From positions 4,340,001 through 4,404,000 of the forward strand of contig NC_052112.1 in assembly GCF_012273895.1 (NCBI RefSeq): a DNA stretch of 64,000 nucleotides. The letters run 5' to 3'. A program made the position numbers and the translations under genes. Under the pieces are notes generated by a model. The model ran no database searches and had not been told where the DNA came from. It worked only from the letters and a program-made list of their open reading frames with translations. Each line of letters starts with the position of its first letter. Position 1 is the stretch's first letter. This DNA comes from Zerene cesonia (Eukaryota; Arthropoda; Insecta; Lepidoptera; Pieridae). Below, piece after piece: positions 1 to 12,229 of this stretch.

Positions 1-132
1 TTATAATAGGGTATGCCACTAATTGACCGGGGCCATGGAATGTTATAAGGCCCCCTCTGTTTGTTTTACGAAACTCTGCTCCTAAATCTTTTAACCGGCG
101 TACTTCATCATTTGGAGTATCATCTCGAATGC
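1..132 (-). CDS. LIPT2: LIPT2 octanoyltransferase, coding exon 2 (partial, runs off left edge)
   Basis: Second coding exon of a lipoyl(octanoyl)transferase of the LipB/LIPT2 family. The enzyme moves the octanoyl group from mitochondrial acyl carrier protein to the lipoyl-domain acceptor (GCSH), the first step of protein lipoylation in the mitochondrial matrix. Read on the minus strand from a CAG acceptor (AG at 133-134), it encodes GIRDDTPNDEV followed by the family signature RGGLITFHGPGQLVAYP, the best evidence in the window for any enzyme. The first base of the Gly codon comes from exon 1, so phase and sequence join cleanly. The catalytic Lys and Cys of the family would lie further downstream, outside the window. 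Only about 44 codons are visible here. Confidence 0.93.
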
Positions 133-596
133 CTGTAATGTGAAAAGATTAATATTTAAATATATCTAAATTCGAATTATAAAGGTAACTTCAATTTCAA
201 TACTAATATTGTGCCTTGTTTTTTAAGTTATTTGAAATTGAGTTAAGCAAATGCATGTAATAAATAATAGTTTTGATTATTTAAAATAAATTGATTATAT
301 ATAGGAAGCAAAACAATTATTGCTGTTATCAAATTGTGCATTTATCTGTTATATATTCCTGCAATTTCATCTGCTTTAATTTGTTTAACATCTCACTAGT
401 ATAAAATGCTGTTTGTCTTCATCCAGCTGTGTAAAGTTAAAATGAGTAGTCTGATATCAATCACAAATTTAGTGAAACCTGATTAAGTGCAAAAGAACAT
501 AATATTGTTAGTCGTAAAATTAAAGCCATCCTTTGAACTCTAGAAAATTGAGTTTAAAGGATGAGGATTAAAGAACCCTCAATAAACGTTACTTAC
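133..596 (-). other. LIPT2: LIPT2 intron 1
   Basis: Short AT-rich intron with a GTAAGT donor (minus strand, 591-596) and a TTACAG-type acceptor at 133-138. It joins two exons whose reading frames and LipB-family similarity continue across the join. It contains an imperfect inverted repeat at 527-540 / 550-563 (14-nt arms with one G-T pair). No other feature seen. Confidence 0.85.
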
Positions 597-753
597 CAAC
601 TGTGTATACCGGTTTATGTTCTACAAGAAGCAAAGTATCGTAATCTGCATCAATTCCTTTCATCATGGAATCTAAATGTTTCCTAGCAATGGACATTTGG
701 ATTTTTAAAGCTGTATCGTAACTCATAAGACCTAACCTCCATACTTTCACCAT
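597..753 (-). CDS. LIPT2: LIPT2 octanoyltransferase, coding exon 1 with start codon
   Basis: N-terminal exon of LIPT2. The ATG at 753-751 opens MVKVWRLGLMSYDTALKIQ and the exon runs through a conserved-looking EHKPVYTVG block into the donor (G|GTAAGT). Family members start with a short strand ending in a RLG-like motif, then an amphipathic helix, and reach the YTVG / YTAG block after about 50 residues. This exon has that spacing, so the start choice is good. 157 nt are coding (52 codons plus one base). There is no obvious long mitochondrial presequence; the first residues are only mildly basic. Exons 1 and 2 together give about 96 residues, a bit under half of a normal LIPT2. An upstream, non-coding part of exon 1 cannot be delimited. 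Confidence 0.9.
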
Positions 754-1970
754 TTTAAATATTACGTGAAATAAACTTAAATTAATTTTTATTGGTTACT
801 TAATTGTTTTATTTACAATTTACATATGTGACGATTTTATGAGCAAATTTTGAAATTACTACATATAAACAAACGAAACTAAATAAAAACAAAAGAAACC
901 GTGAGATGTCAATGTCAATATTCAAAAAGACCATAGTCGTATATTCTTTACCATTAAATAAATATATTTAAAGGTTTGAAGATATTGGAAAAAAAGGAAA
1001 AAGTCGATAAAAAAGTGATTAATTATTATATGAGAGCTATAAAGGAAAATTGAATCGGTATTTATGGTAGTGACATCTAGTTCAATTATGAACAGTATGA
1101 GAGTTTGGAACAAGATAGTTCACCTACTCGTCGACTGATGGCGCATAAAACAAAATCTTAATTTCTCTTTTGTACTAGGTATGTTAGTAAATACAGGTGA
1201 TACTATAGAATGAAGTTTATGGGTTTCAGTCTATCCAGTTTTCTCGTGTGCACTGTTCGTAGGGCGGTGTTTCGTACGTTACGTAAACCAGCTGATAATA
1301 TAAACATTGGACTAAATAAATATTGATGCTATATTATTATTTCGTATCTATGTTCTGAAAATACGTATGGTTAAATTAGCTAATTTCAAATGAAAAACTA
1401 TTTTTATTTAAATAAAAAGTCTAAATAAAATATAATAAATACAAAGTACATTTGAGTTCATTTTTAGAATAATGAAATAGATAATTATAAGAATTGAACG
1501 CAACGTGATTTTAGTACTATGTCGTGCTTGGATAAAGTGTTGGTGCGGCCAGATATGTGGAATTCTATAAAGCGATGACAACAGGGGTAATAGTACTATT
1601 TTATTTTAGTTAAGTAGTCTATAGTTATCAAGTTCAACTGATGTAAATTATTTGTTAAACTAGAATGACGCCTTCAGTAGTTTTGTTATTTTGCTTGTTA
1701 ATAACCTAGGCATGTTTTGGTACTATTTAAAATGTAGATTATACGTACAGCACCTATACAGCACCACAGGCTTATTAAAATATCTATTGTTATTAATAAA
1801 CGGATTTTTAGACACACTGCAATGAATAAAACAAAAATTAACAAAGTGTGTTAACTACGTTTTCGTTTTGTATTAATCAAAAGACTGATTGTATGTTTAG
1901 TGTTATTAATATTCAGATAAGAATATAAATAATAAGTAATATAAAAATTACTTCATTTGAATCGTAATAT

Positions 1971-2027
1971 ACCGGTGGCTTTTATATTGATATACCTAAT
2001 AGGTATATCAATATAAAAGCCACCGGT
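1971..2027. repeat. Perfect inverted repeat, 27-bp arms, 3-nt loop
   Basis: Left arm 1971-1997 (begins ACCGGTGGCTTTTATATTGA), loop AAT at 1998-2000, right arm 2001-2027, exact reverse complement of the left arm. It does not extend further (T at both flanks). It is the longest perfect hairpin seen in the window. It matches no neighbouring repeat family here. Confidence 0.95.
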
Positions 2028-3147
2028 TCCCATTGTCCATTAGGTACATACCTTGGAGGAGGGTATGCACGTACAACCCCTTATAATGCACTTCGTACTC
2101 TCGATAACGCGGTACAGACCACTTAAAAGCTCTTCAATTTGCTTTCCCTCCTAATGAAAGCACCACGTAAATGTTATATTAAATAATATCTGTGAAATTT
2201 CACAATTTCCCTCTTGTATTTAAGCAATTTATAGTATCCCTGGCTCCATTTCTAAAAGATTCTCAAAATCAGTCAAAAGGTATGAACTTGCGATGCAATG
2301 TGTGTTTTTATAAGAACTTTCTGTGGCAATGCGTCCAGTGTGACTAAATAAAATAACACGTTAAGACTTGTCAGCAAATTAAGTGAAAATTAGACGACAT
2401 TTTTTTTTTCTGAGCGCTTATTACACTTTTATTACTCACTGGTGTCCGCGACTTCGTTCATGTGAACTTTGAACGTGTAGAAACTGAAATAAAATTAGTT
2501 TTTATGTATAGATATAACACTTTTCTTTCCGAAATTCCGTAAATATCGTTGTTTTTAACATCAATTGTTCCAGATCTCAATTGTCATAAGTCGAATGAAA
2601 ATTTTCAGAAATCTATCAGATTAAACCACTTTTGCTAAGACATCATTTCTATTTATTCCACATCGGTAGTTCCAAATTTTCGATTTTCATAAGTTTTTTC
2701 AGAATTACTTTTCCATAATATTAATTAACGTTGGTTAACGTCATTATTGTTCATGTACATGATATTTAAATTTTACCAATGTTGCCTAAAATAGTATAGA
2801 GTTGTTTAGTTCAATATATTTTTATACATGGCTACTGTGGAAGTAAACAAGTGTCTACGAGGTGTCACCGGAAGAGCGGTGCTTCCCGCTCGAGTTAAAT
2901 ATAGTATAATGGGGATGGTGTGGTGTGGGGTGCGCGTGCGCAGGTCACTGACTGCCGTATTAGGATATCCGATACACATATTAGCACAAGCAATTCTTCT
3001 GAATATACCTGCCAGAATTTAATTTTCGTGTATTAAATTGCCTATGCTCCATAAATACGTTTTTTTATTTGAAAGAGAATTAGACAAAATTTTCGAATTT
3101 ATGCGATAAATAGTAAGCTTCTTAAAAAGTTTTGCTACTTTGGATTA

Positions 3148-3292
3148 GGCGTTGCTCTTTCACGCAATAACTACTGAACCGATTACAATGAAATTTGGTA
3201 CGTAGACAGGTGGACAACTGGAATAAAATATCGGCAACTTTTTATCCCGATTATCCTACGGGATACGCGGGAAAACCGCAGGGCGCAGCTAG
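3148..3292 (+). mobile_element. Helitron-type element, 5'-truncated copy
   Basis: Shares the internal block of the other copies (AATGAAATTTGGTACGTAGAC, TTTTTATCCCGA) and ends with a GCGG..CCGC hairpin, GGGCGCAG, then CTAG at 3289-3292 followed by T. The 5' terminal part is missing. Non-autonomous, no coding capacity. The left boundary is approximate. Confidence 0.8.
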
Positions 3293-3925
3293 TATACTAT
3301 ATGTTAATATATTATTGTTAAAGAACTTCTCTCACTTTATATTAAAAGCGCTTGAATTTTTAAGAAATCAGGACAAACTATGTGTGACTATAAATTAGGT
3401 TATGTTCTGTGTAGTTGACGTTTACATCTGGAAATAATATTCTTATATGTTTTATTTCTAAAAGAGCTAGAAACGAAAACAGGCAATTATATTTCCTACT
3501 TTATAAATTTTTATGTATAACTAAAAATTGTTACATTACATAAAAAATATATCCTTGTCGAATATGTCGTAAATGAAGTTGAAAATAAGAGTGTACCAAT
3601 TGTAGAATTTACCTCTAGTTATTTTTCAGTCAACCCAACCTAGTTTTGGATCAAAGCGAATCCGTATAACAATCAAATCCCTATGAAGTCTTATAGGGAG
3701 GCACTATATTAAAAGTCAGGAAAATTATCAATATAATATATACACTCATTTGATATATACATTTGATAAATATCGTATTTATAATAAAAATAGACGTATA
3801 TAGCGTAAGCCGTAATCAATCCAGTGATATATAATATAGGTACATGTGGATGTGTTGTGACTGTACATTTTTTAAAGATATCCCGTATCTATACGGGCAA
3901 CACATCTTTATCGTTTTATAATTTA

Positions 3926-4122
3926 CTAGCTGCGCCCCGCGGTTTCACCCGCGTAAGTCCGTATCCTGTAGGAATATCGGGATAAATAGTTGCCTATATG
4001 TAATTTCAGTTGTCCAGCTATCTACGTACCAAATTTCATTGCAATCGGTTCAGTAGTTTTTGCGTTTACACACACACATCCTTACTAACTTTCGCATTTA
4101 TAATATTAGTAGGTTAGTAGGA
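3926..4122 (-). mobile_element. Non-autonomous Helitron, near-complete copy
   Basis: On the minus strand it begins TC (4122-4121), carries the block ACTAATATTATAAATGCG, the AATGAAATTTGGTACGTAGA block, and a CGCGG-GTGAAA-CCGCG hairpin, and ends CTAG at 3929-3926. Flanks are A before TC and T after CTAG, the expected Helitron A^T target with no target-site duplication. The 5' end is extended by a partial repeat of TACTAACC. Confidence 0.85.
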
Positions 4123-5343
4123 TAGGATTAGTAGGGACGATTGCATCATTTTCTTACCCTTTAATAGCAAATTATATGAATATTCCGATCGATCAACTTA
4201 TTTTTTAAATTACAATTTAAATAAAAAACCAGGTTTTATTTACCCTACAAAATCTTATATACAAATAAAAAAAATGTGTATTTACAGCAGGTAAATGAAA
4301 CAGTAGTCAATTGCCACCAAAGAAGCAGAAAAGTTCAAAACTCTCAGTCGGTTACCGCCCATGGGACCAATGTCAAGTCGTGACTCATATATTTGTTTAA
4401 GAAAGGGGCCTCCAAAGTTTGTGAAGTATTATTTCAGTAACAACTCTGAAGTAACCATGGCGACGGCGCAGTAGGCTTGCATGGTCCGTGACGAGCATTA
4501 CAAGCCTCCGGATCGATTTCGGCTTCACACTTTTTGGCTTATCTAAAAGGCTTTAAGTTTAACGGATATCTGAACCATCCTGAAAGAATTTCAATCTAAA
4601 TATAAATATGAAATAAAAGTAGTAGCTTCTGATTCAGTAATTAATAAAAAAAGTGAAATAAATGTAAAGAATAAATAAAAAAATAGGTATAAAACTCATA
4701 GGCAGTAATACGAATTTTTCCTTATTATGATATGATGAATGTAATTAACTCATATTAGTATTTTCCTAGTGATCACTTTATGCTTTAAATATTCTATATA
4801 TATATCATTATATTATATCTTGCGTGGACATATACATAGAATAAACTAATTCCAAAAATTAGTTTTTTACCAAGACTCCAGTTTCTTCAGTAGTAACAAT
4901 AGGTTAGCATAATCTAGCTCAAGAAAGATTCAGATTTAGCTTTTCAATTAAAGAACGATTTTCCTTTCTTATTCCGTAGAAATTTAATTAAAATGTCGAC
5001 CTCTCGAGTTCCGTTTCTCGTTCAATTTACTAAACTACTTTTCCTTTTTAATTAGGTGTACTCTTTACTCTTTATATAACTACAAAGTCTGAACCTTTTT
5101 AATGACGCGTCCTTGTTGTAATCATGTTAGCAGTAGTCGTAAACTGAATTTCTGCATCCTATTTTTTGGCTGTCACTAGAATAGCAATATTTTTTGAGTA
5201 AGTAGGACATTTGAATTTTGTGGTATTATATATATTATATATTATTTCTTCGCTTAATAATAAAGCTATTATTTAAATTTGATAGAATGGAAGCAATATT
5301 TGGGATTTGGCCTAAAATAATGTGGAAACTATGGCGTATAGAC

Positions 5344-5381
5344 TATGAAAGACTAGAAATATGCATTTCTAGTCTTTCATA
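5344..5381. repeat. Perfect hairpin, 17-bp arms, 4-nt loop
   Basis: Left arm 5344-5360 (TATGAAAGACTAGAAAT), loop ATGC, right arm 5365-5381 exactly complementary. No match to the other hairpins of the window. Confidence 0.93.
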
Positions 5382-6875
5382 ATTACTGCTGAAATAATAT
5401 ACATAGTCTCTCCAAGCAAATTTTTGTTTAACTAATGATAAATTTATCTATCAGCAAAGCAAATCTGTTTCTTTTTTGAAATGATATTTTTTTTCCGGAC
5501 GTTTCGAAAACGTTACAACGAGCTTGGCTGCGGGAGACTGGGATATTACATGTTTTGGAGGATATACAGAAATAATTGTTTACGGCCTATCTCCATCTAT
5601 TTTCCCTCCAGTTGGTATGTTGACTACTTCTACGTCTATCTTCTTGTTTTTAGATGTTTGACATGGTAAAGTTTTGTAGTATGAAATGTATAATTCTCAT
5701 CTAAAATAAAACATGTCAAAACACCATTTTTTCACGAGGAAAAATCTTGTGGTGACACTAGTTTCAACGCGGAGATGTAACTAATTAAGTAATAAAAACG
5801 GCGTTTCCTCAGAAGTGTTATTTTGTGGCAGCGGACCGCAGCGGGTTCGAGAGTTATTGCCATTCCAGCTTTTAATTATTCAAGGGCCTTCCAGACTTAC
5901 AACTTTAGTTAAACATCTGGTGCTACGGTTTTACAAAGTTACATAAGACACCTTTCCTCCAACACATTTATAGACACCATTGCATTTTGTATCAATTTAT
6001 AGGTCTGTCGAAATCACAGAAAGGTCGTTATGTGGTTTTAATGTATTGCTTTCTTATTATTATTTTTAAACATCTGTATCGAAAAATTTGTTTCACTATT
6101 TTAAAATTGAGAGAATTACATTAGATTTATTATAAATACAATATTTCTACCTAGTAATACCAAGTAACCAAATATTTCAATGCATACAATATACTCGATC
6201 CAGTTACAGTTTTCTTCAATCCTTTCTTCAAAATGTTGTTTATTTATTTGAAGCGTATTTATCATGATTTGCGCCTTTCAATTGAATTCATTTGAAGTCG
6301 TATTTAAAGCTGACTATACCGTCCATATATTTAACCTCAGAAACTTGAACCGGAAACCTCTACAAATCGAAGTTACAGTGTTACAGGTTGTTCACTGACG
6401 GTAAAAGTTTCAACTTTCGTTAGTAATCCCATACCAGACGAGACTGTTAAAATTGTATAATAGGATTAGTACGTTAGGATAGGATGGAAGCGTTATTATT
6501 TACAATCATAATAATTGTAAGAATAATATATTTTTCTTATTTATGTCTTCAGTAACTTACTTGTAACTATGAATTATGTTTGTTAATTATTATTATGTTT
6601 ATTGGCTAAAAAACCTATAGAAAATTGGGAAGTATATTCTATTGACTTCTTGAAATGATAAGATTAAATTGTTATGTTATATAAATAAATACACATGAAA
6701 GAAGCACCCAGCAGATAAAAGAAAAAAACTAAAAAAACTATGATGCCTATAAAAACATGTGAATGTGTTAATAATAATTAAAGTAAATAAAGATGTTTTT
6801 ATTTATTTGTATAATGAGTCTCAACCAAATAATTTGTATTTTTCATTATTTAACCGATAAATTTCATTACTTTAG

Positions 6876-6954
6876 GTGTGGTCGGCGTAAAGCGCGGACC
6901 AGTGACATGAGTGCTGTGGGAGGACGCAGTTACTCCTTCGATGAAACTATACAA
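6876..6954 (+). CDS. Candidate alternative 5' coding exon A of NAV/sickie-like gene
   Basis: Candidate exon bounded by an acceptor-like TTTCATTACTTTAG (AG at 6874-6875) and a strong donor (CAA|GTAAGT, 6955). The likely start is ATG at 6907, giving the 16-residue stretch MSAVGGRSYSFDETIQ and ending in phase 0. Joined to the exon at 61682 it would read ...SFDETIQ-IYTDWANHYL, which from memory resembles how vertebrate NAV2 enters its CH domain. The frame is open further upstream through the acceptor, to an ATG at 6793, so a longer start or an upstream coding exon in phase 2 is possible. However, the sequence before 6876 is Phe/Ile/Tyr-rich and looks like intron. The exon is GC-richer than its surroundings. 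Assignment to NAV is inferred from strand, phase and the join. Confidence 0.5.
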
Positions 6955-7038
6955 GTAAGTAAACTTTTTCATTGTTTTTTTCTTTTAATTTTCTTATGTT
7001 GAACACGTCACATATATTTTTTGTAAATTTATAATAAA

Positions 7039-7115
7039 CTAGCTTATGTCCTTTTTCATATGGTAAGTTGTGTTGATACCAAATTTTTTTCAAATCTATT
7101 CAGTAGTTTAGGCCT
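7039..7115 (-). mobile_element. Helitron-like 3' terminal remnant
   Basis: Begins with the ACTAG junction (CTAG 7039-7042) and continues with degenerate matches to lepidopteran Helitron-type repeats, including TTCAGTAGTTTAGGC. Too decayed to place in a family; the right boundary is arbitrary. Confidence 0.35.
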
Positions 7116-10100
7116 GAAGACAAAACAGACAAAAGTTATATATACAACTAACTACTTATACTTAATAGATACCTATTACAGCATGTACGTTAAGCATTAT
7201 ATTATTACAACAGTAAATGTAAAGCAAACAATATTAAAATGAATCAATATTTGGACTCGTAACATTAGAGTTCAAAATACGATGAGAACAGCTAAACTCA
7301 AAGGCTCTCTAGGACCGTTAAAATACACGGACTCAGTAAATTCTGTGTAGCAAATTTATATCTTATTATAAGTGAAAGACAAGCTATATTTGTAAAGCGA
7401 TGGTAATTCAGGATTTCAGAATGATTTCCCGGGATGGTTCATAACGATACATTAGCCGACACGACCACATTCACCTTTATTAATGTGTTACAGGGTTTTT
7501 CGCTTATGAATTTTCTCTTGAATACTTTGAACTAGCCGCGTATATCTTTCATACTGGCCGAATGAAGTAAATATCTATTTCTATAATATCATAGTTTTAT
7601 AAATGTTCTTATAATTACACTAACGATTTTTAAGCAGGAATGGTTTGATTCTTTTTTTGTTTCCATTGAATAGGATCCGAAATTAGGTAATGGTCTGACT
7701 TGAAAAATCCCCAGCCTCTGCTGGGGGTATCTCTCTAGATACATTTTTCGTTTATGATATTTTTGAGTGATAAGGCTGACTATTTGTATCGCTTTATATA
7801 ATTATAATTACCGCTTTATAAATTATACAATTATTTTGTTTCAGTGTGTGTAATTTTTATTTGTTTTTTTTTGTTATGTGTGTGCAATAAAATGTTTATT
7901 CTAATTATTATTCCTGAATGATAATAGCATCTTATTTATTTTTCTACCATTCATCATCAACATTATTTCGTAAAGAGCCGGGAAGAGCGGTTTGTACATC
8001 GATTTTTTGGACCACACATTTTTAAATCATTTTCTAATTGTTATAATTGAAAGATTTTGATAAAATGTAATGAATAGCAAATAAACAAATTAAGCTATTA
8101 AACGTTTCCACTTACAGCTTTAATTTGCAATATAGCGCCTTATCTTCTCGGCAGCGGAGGCTTTATTTCCAAGATACGATATTCCCCCGGGTTCGCGACC
8201 ATTTATCAGGCACGACCCACATTGGCTCGACATCTGGCAAACGCCACCCTTGCGTTATTGGTGTGATTACTGGGAGATATTATTGTGAAATACTTCCGCA
8301 GATATCGTCTTTGCTTTATGAGAAATTTATGAAACTATCACAAACCACGCAAATATACTTCAAACCTATTTTGGATTGCCTATTGCCTTTTTGTGTCATT
8401 TGTCATTTCCTAATTTGGGTAATAATTTGTAACATTAACTGCTTAATCTACTTTTTATTATTGTTTTATAATAAATAACCTTAAACTAACTTGCGTCTGA
8501 CTTAGATTTAAATTTTCACCAACTTGTAACTATATAAACTACAAAGACAAGCGTTCATTTTCACGATAAACATTTTTTTATCTGCCTGTCTGGAACATAA
8601 ATTTCGCAAGAAGGGATTGGAAGTACGATTCGCGCTTCCAAGATTAGCTCTGTTATTTATTTATCATTGTTTTATTTTATCGTGGGTTAAGACAATATAT
8701 TGTTATTTTGTTATCAGCTTGACCGGAGATTGGTTTCGCGAATTTGATTAACGAAGTGTTCCCGCGGCAAGGGTTGGGTCTAATGTGGTCGTGACGCATT
8801 AGGAGGCGAGGGCCTGAAAATCGAATTTTCCGCTACATGCTTCCGCATTCCGGTACCTTTGTGCCTTTGTCGGGCCTTTCAGAGCGTGTCATAAACACAA
8901 ACATTATGATGTCCTTACATCATAAAAAGTATCCTTTGTAGTCTGTGTAGTCGTACCCTATAGAATTAATCTCAAATTATGTGAGCTTCAGTATTATATG
9001 TTCTTAGAGTAGCTATCCGATACGATATCCTTACAACGTTGTACATATTATGTTCCATAACTTGTAGAGTCGGTATTATTGTGTTCTTATACAATATATA
9101 TAATATACTAGCTATTCTTTTATAACGATAGCCGTCCGCAGGTAATTCAGTTTGGTTTCAGTTTTGTCATCGCAGTTAGAGAGGCCATTTACGTACGCGC
9201 CAGTTGTTTCATTTCGGAATATTACTTTGCTAATCGTTGAATCTCTACACAGCACTGCAATATTTGGAAAGTTTGTATCCCTCTATGGTCATACAAAACT
9301 GTTATTTCCATAAAACCTGAAATTCTTTGTATTATTAATTATACCTAATATGTAAAGATAAATAATACTTATTTCACAAAGTGTATTGATGAAGAATTAA
9401 GATGCCATCTAGTATCGAGTGGCGATAAAATGCAAAGCTATTCCACAGTCCACATACACTTATCTGCATACAACTGTTATTTTTCGTCAATAGATGGCAA
9501 TAGCATATTTTTCAATATATAAAATGGAATAAAAATACAATTTTAGTAACCAGGACGGACATACTATTATGTTATAGTTTCATATTTATACTATACTAAT
9601 ATATATCTGGTTTCATATCCCGATGGGTTAAATGCGTTTTGAAAAAAAAGCGCTTCATTGTATTAAATCACAATGGTACATAAAAGTGTAATAATATCTC
9701 TGTTTTTGTAAGTCGGTTATATATTATCAAATTGGAATTATTAAAATTAGAATTTGTCGATTTAACAGCGAATGAAGAAATGCGTTAAATGTTGCCTTTA
9801 ATATTAAATAAAAAATAATTAAATATACTATACTAGGTATTGTATATTTTTGGTAATTTTGATATTCGTACTATAACATAACATTAAACGTCATACAAAT
9901 TCTTATTACCGCATATCAATCTCGCCGATAAGTGGTACGATATCCGTGTATTGTCCATTTATCGTAATTAACAACTGAAAGTTAATCTAGCGTCCCCCGC
10001 GTGGCGTCGCGCCGTCCTAAATCACTGGCAAGCTGCACTGTGACAGCTCTCGGCCTTTATGCTGCAGTGTTTACCTCGAATTGCATGTAAACATTTTATC

Positions 10101-10553
10101 GATACTGCAATAATCGCTACGAGCGCTACGTGTGCCATTCTAGACGTAAAAGATTGTTCCCAGTTGTGTATGGTGCAGCTCTTTACAATTGAATAATTTT
10201 TTATGATACCCGCTAATTTTGTGCGACATAAAAGTGGGTTTCGTGGTAGCTACAATTTACGCTTATTGGACTCAAAAGAAAATAGTGAATTATCTCCCTA
10301 TGTGTTGTATGAATTTTGAGAATTTATTGTACGCTTTTTGCTCTGTTTTTCATTAGTACATTTACATTATAATGTATAATACATTCGTTGATAACAAATT
10401 GTGCGTCGAAACATACATATGAAATATTTATCAAAACTAAAGCCGAATTTCCCGTAGAGCATTTATATACCACTACAGTCTACAGAAAACATACATTTTC
10501 TAAACTAATATTACATTAATAAACCTCGAGTTTTCCCATAACGTGGGTGTGGA

Positions 10554-10561
10554 TGACGTCA
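10554..10561. promoter_or_regulatory. CRE palindrome TGACGTCA
   Basis: Perfect eight-base CREB/ATF site in a short GC-richer stretch, followed about 20 bp later by CCAAT. No TATA box seen at a suitable distance. A sequence match only; function unknown. Confidence 0.35.
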
Positions 10562-11143
10562 CTACGCCCTCTCCTGTTTTCCAATGCTTTCATCAAACCT
10601 CGAATTGTCCCTTACGATTATTCACACGATGAGATCATAGTTCTCAAAATTATTTGTTGTTCGATAGAATTTGTATTATATGTGCTTGGAATTTATTAAA
10701 TGCTATTAGTTTTTATTAGATTATTTTTGTGCCATATAACATTATGCATTGGTGTATATTTTTACAAATTGAAATAAAAGATTTCACGAAATCTATTATA
10801 ACACGTTATACGGTTTTATAGTGCAGTTTGCATTTTTTAGGTTTATAAAAGCTACTGCTTTTTCTCATAAAAAATTATATGTGTATACACATATATCATT
10901 AATTATATGTTGTTTTATTAATTTATAGATCTCTGTCATAGGAAATATTATAAAATTATCAAGGAATAATGTGCAGAAGTTTGGGAATCTCATCGGATTT
11001 GAAGAAATAAACGATCCCCTTCTTACAATAGTAATCCCTAAAGTAGTGGTCGATGTGTTCACAGGGTGCTCTACAGCATTGTTGTACATTTAATGTCTTT
11101 GCTTTTAGGTAGTAAGCGAGCTGTTAAAGGTATTTTCGAAAAT

Positions 11144-11169
11144 TGAAAATGAAAATGAAAATGAAAAAA
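11144..11169. repeat. GAAAAT simple repeat at gap edge
   Basis: Four imperfect GAAAAT units followed by AAATATTTATTG, a type of tail often found at the ends of lepidopteran retroposons. It lies 60 bp before the assembly gap. Confidence 0.6.
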
Positions 11170-11229
11170 TATTTATTGACATAAAAGAGTAGTTACATAT
11201 TTTATATGACCCACTGACTACCGAACTAG

Positions 11230-12229
11230 NNNNNNNNNNNNNNNNNNNNNNNNNNNNNNNNNNNNNNNNNNNNNNNNNNNNNNNNNNNNNNNNNNNNNNN
11301 NNNNNNNNNNNNNNNNNNNNNNNNNNNNNNNNNNNNNNNNNNNNNNNNNNNNNNNNNNNNNNNNNNNNNNNNNNNNNNNNNNNNNNNNNNNNNNNNNNNN
11401 NNNNNNNNNNNNNNNNNNNNNNNNNNNNNNNNNNNNNNNNNNNNNNNNNNNNNNNNNNNNNNNNNNNNNNNNNNNNNNNNNNNNNNNNNNNNNNNNNNNN
11501 NNNNNNNNNNNNNNNNNNNNNNNNNNNNNNNNNNNNNNNNNNNNNNNNNNNNNNNNNNNNNNNNNNNNNNNNNNNNNNNNNNNNNNNNNNNNNNNNNNNN
11601 NNNNNNNNNNNNNNNNNNNNNNNNNNNNNNNNNNNNNNNNNNNNNNNNNNNNNNNNNNNNNNNNNNNNNNNNNNNNNNNNNNNNNNNNNNNNNNNNNNNN
11701 NNNNNNNNNNNNNNNNNNNNNNNNNNNNNNNNNNNNNNNNNNNNNNNNNNNNNNNNNNNNNNNNNNNNNNNNNNNNNNNNNNNNNNNNNNNNNNNNNNNN
11801 NNNNNNNNNNNNNNNNNNNNNNNNNNNNNNNNNNNNNNNNNNNNNNNNNNNNNNNNNNNNNNNNNNNNNNNNNNNNNNNNNNNNNNNNNNNNNNNNNNNN
11901 NNNNNNNNNNNNNNNNNNNNNNNNNNNNNNNNNNNNNNNNNNNNNNNNNNNNNNNNNNNNNNNNNNNNNNNNNNNNNNNNNNNNNNNNNNNNNNNNNNNN
12001 NNNNNNNNNNNNNNNNNNNNNNNNNNNNNNNNNNNNNNNNNNNNNNNNNNNNNNNNNNNNNNNNNNNNNNNNNNNNNNNNNNNNNNNNNNNNNNNNNNNN
12101 NNNNNNNNNNNNNNNNNNNNNNNNNNNNNNNNNNNNNNNNNNNNNNNNNNNNNNNNNNNNNNNNNNNNNNNNNNNNNNNNNNNNNNNNNNNNNNNNNNNN
12201 NNNNNNNNNNNNNNNNNNNNNNNNNNNNN
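11230..12229. other. Assembly gap, exactly 1000 N
   Basis: A run of N of exactly 1000 bases, a placeholder length; the true distance is unknown. Left flank has a simple repeat; right flank is very AT-rich. Confidence 0.98.

Larger units (their letters stand above)
754..6875. other. Intergenic / divergent 5' region between LIPT2 and the NAV-like gene
   Basis: AT-rich DNA with no recognisable protein-coding exon. It must hold the LIPT2 promoter (just right of 753) and, if exon A is spliced from a leader exon, a 5' non-coding exon of the plus-strand gene. Contents seen: a GC-richer patch at about 1235-1315, a perfect 57-bp inverted repeat (1971-2027), a CpG-containing patch at 2829-2960 with a short unconvincing open frame, two Helitron copies (3148-3292, 3926-4122), a hairpin (5344-5381) and a possible old repeat remnant around 5490-5560 (ACGTTTcgaAAACGT core). 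Confidence 0.6.
6955..11229 (+). other. Long intron downstream of exon A, left part
   Basis: No exon recognised. Holds a Helitron-like remnant starting 85 bp after the exon (about 7039-7115), a small CCCCAGC..GCTGGGG hairpin near 7711, GC-richer islands at about 8120-8300, 8760-8890 and 9990-10150 in otherwise AT-rich DNA, a full CRE palindrome TGACGTCA at 10554-10561, and a GAAAAT simple repeat (11144-11169) next to the gap. The island at 8120-8300 has an open frame but no splice or start context that convinces me. Confidence 0.5.

Noticed and set aside
8125..8478. 117-codon open frame
   Set aside because: Second half is AT-rich hydrophobic translation, no recognisable motif, no convincing splice context.
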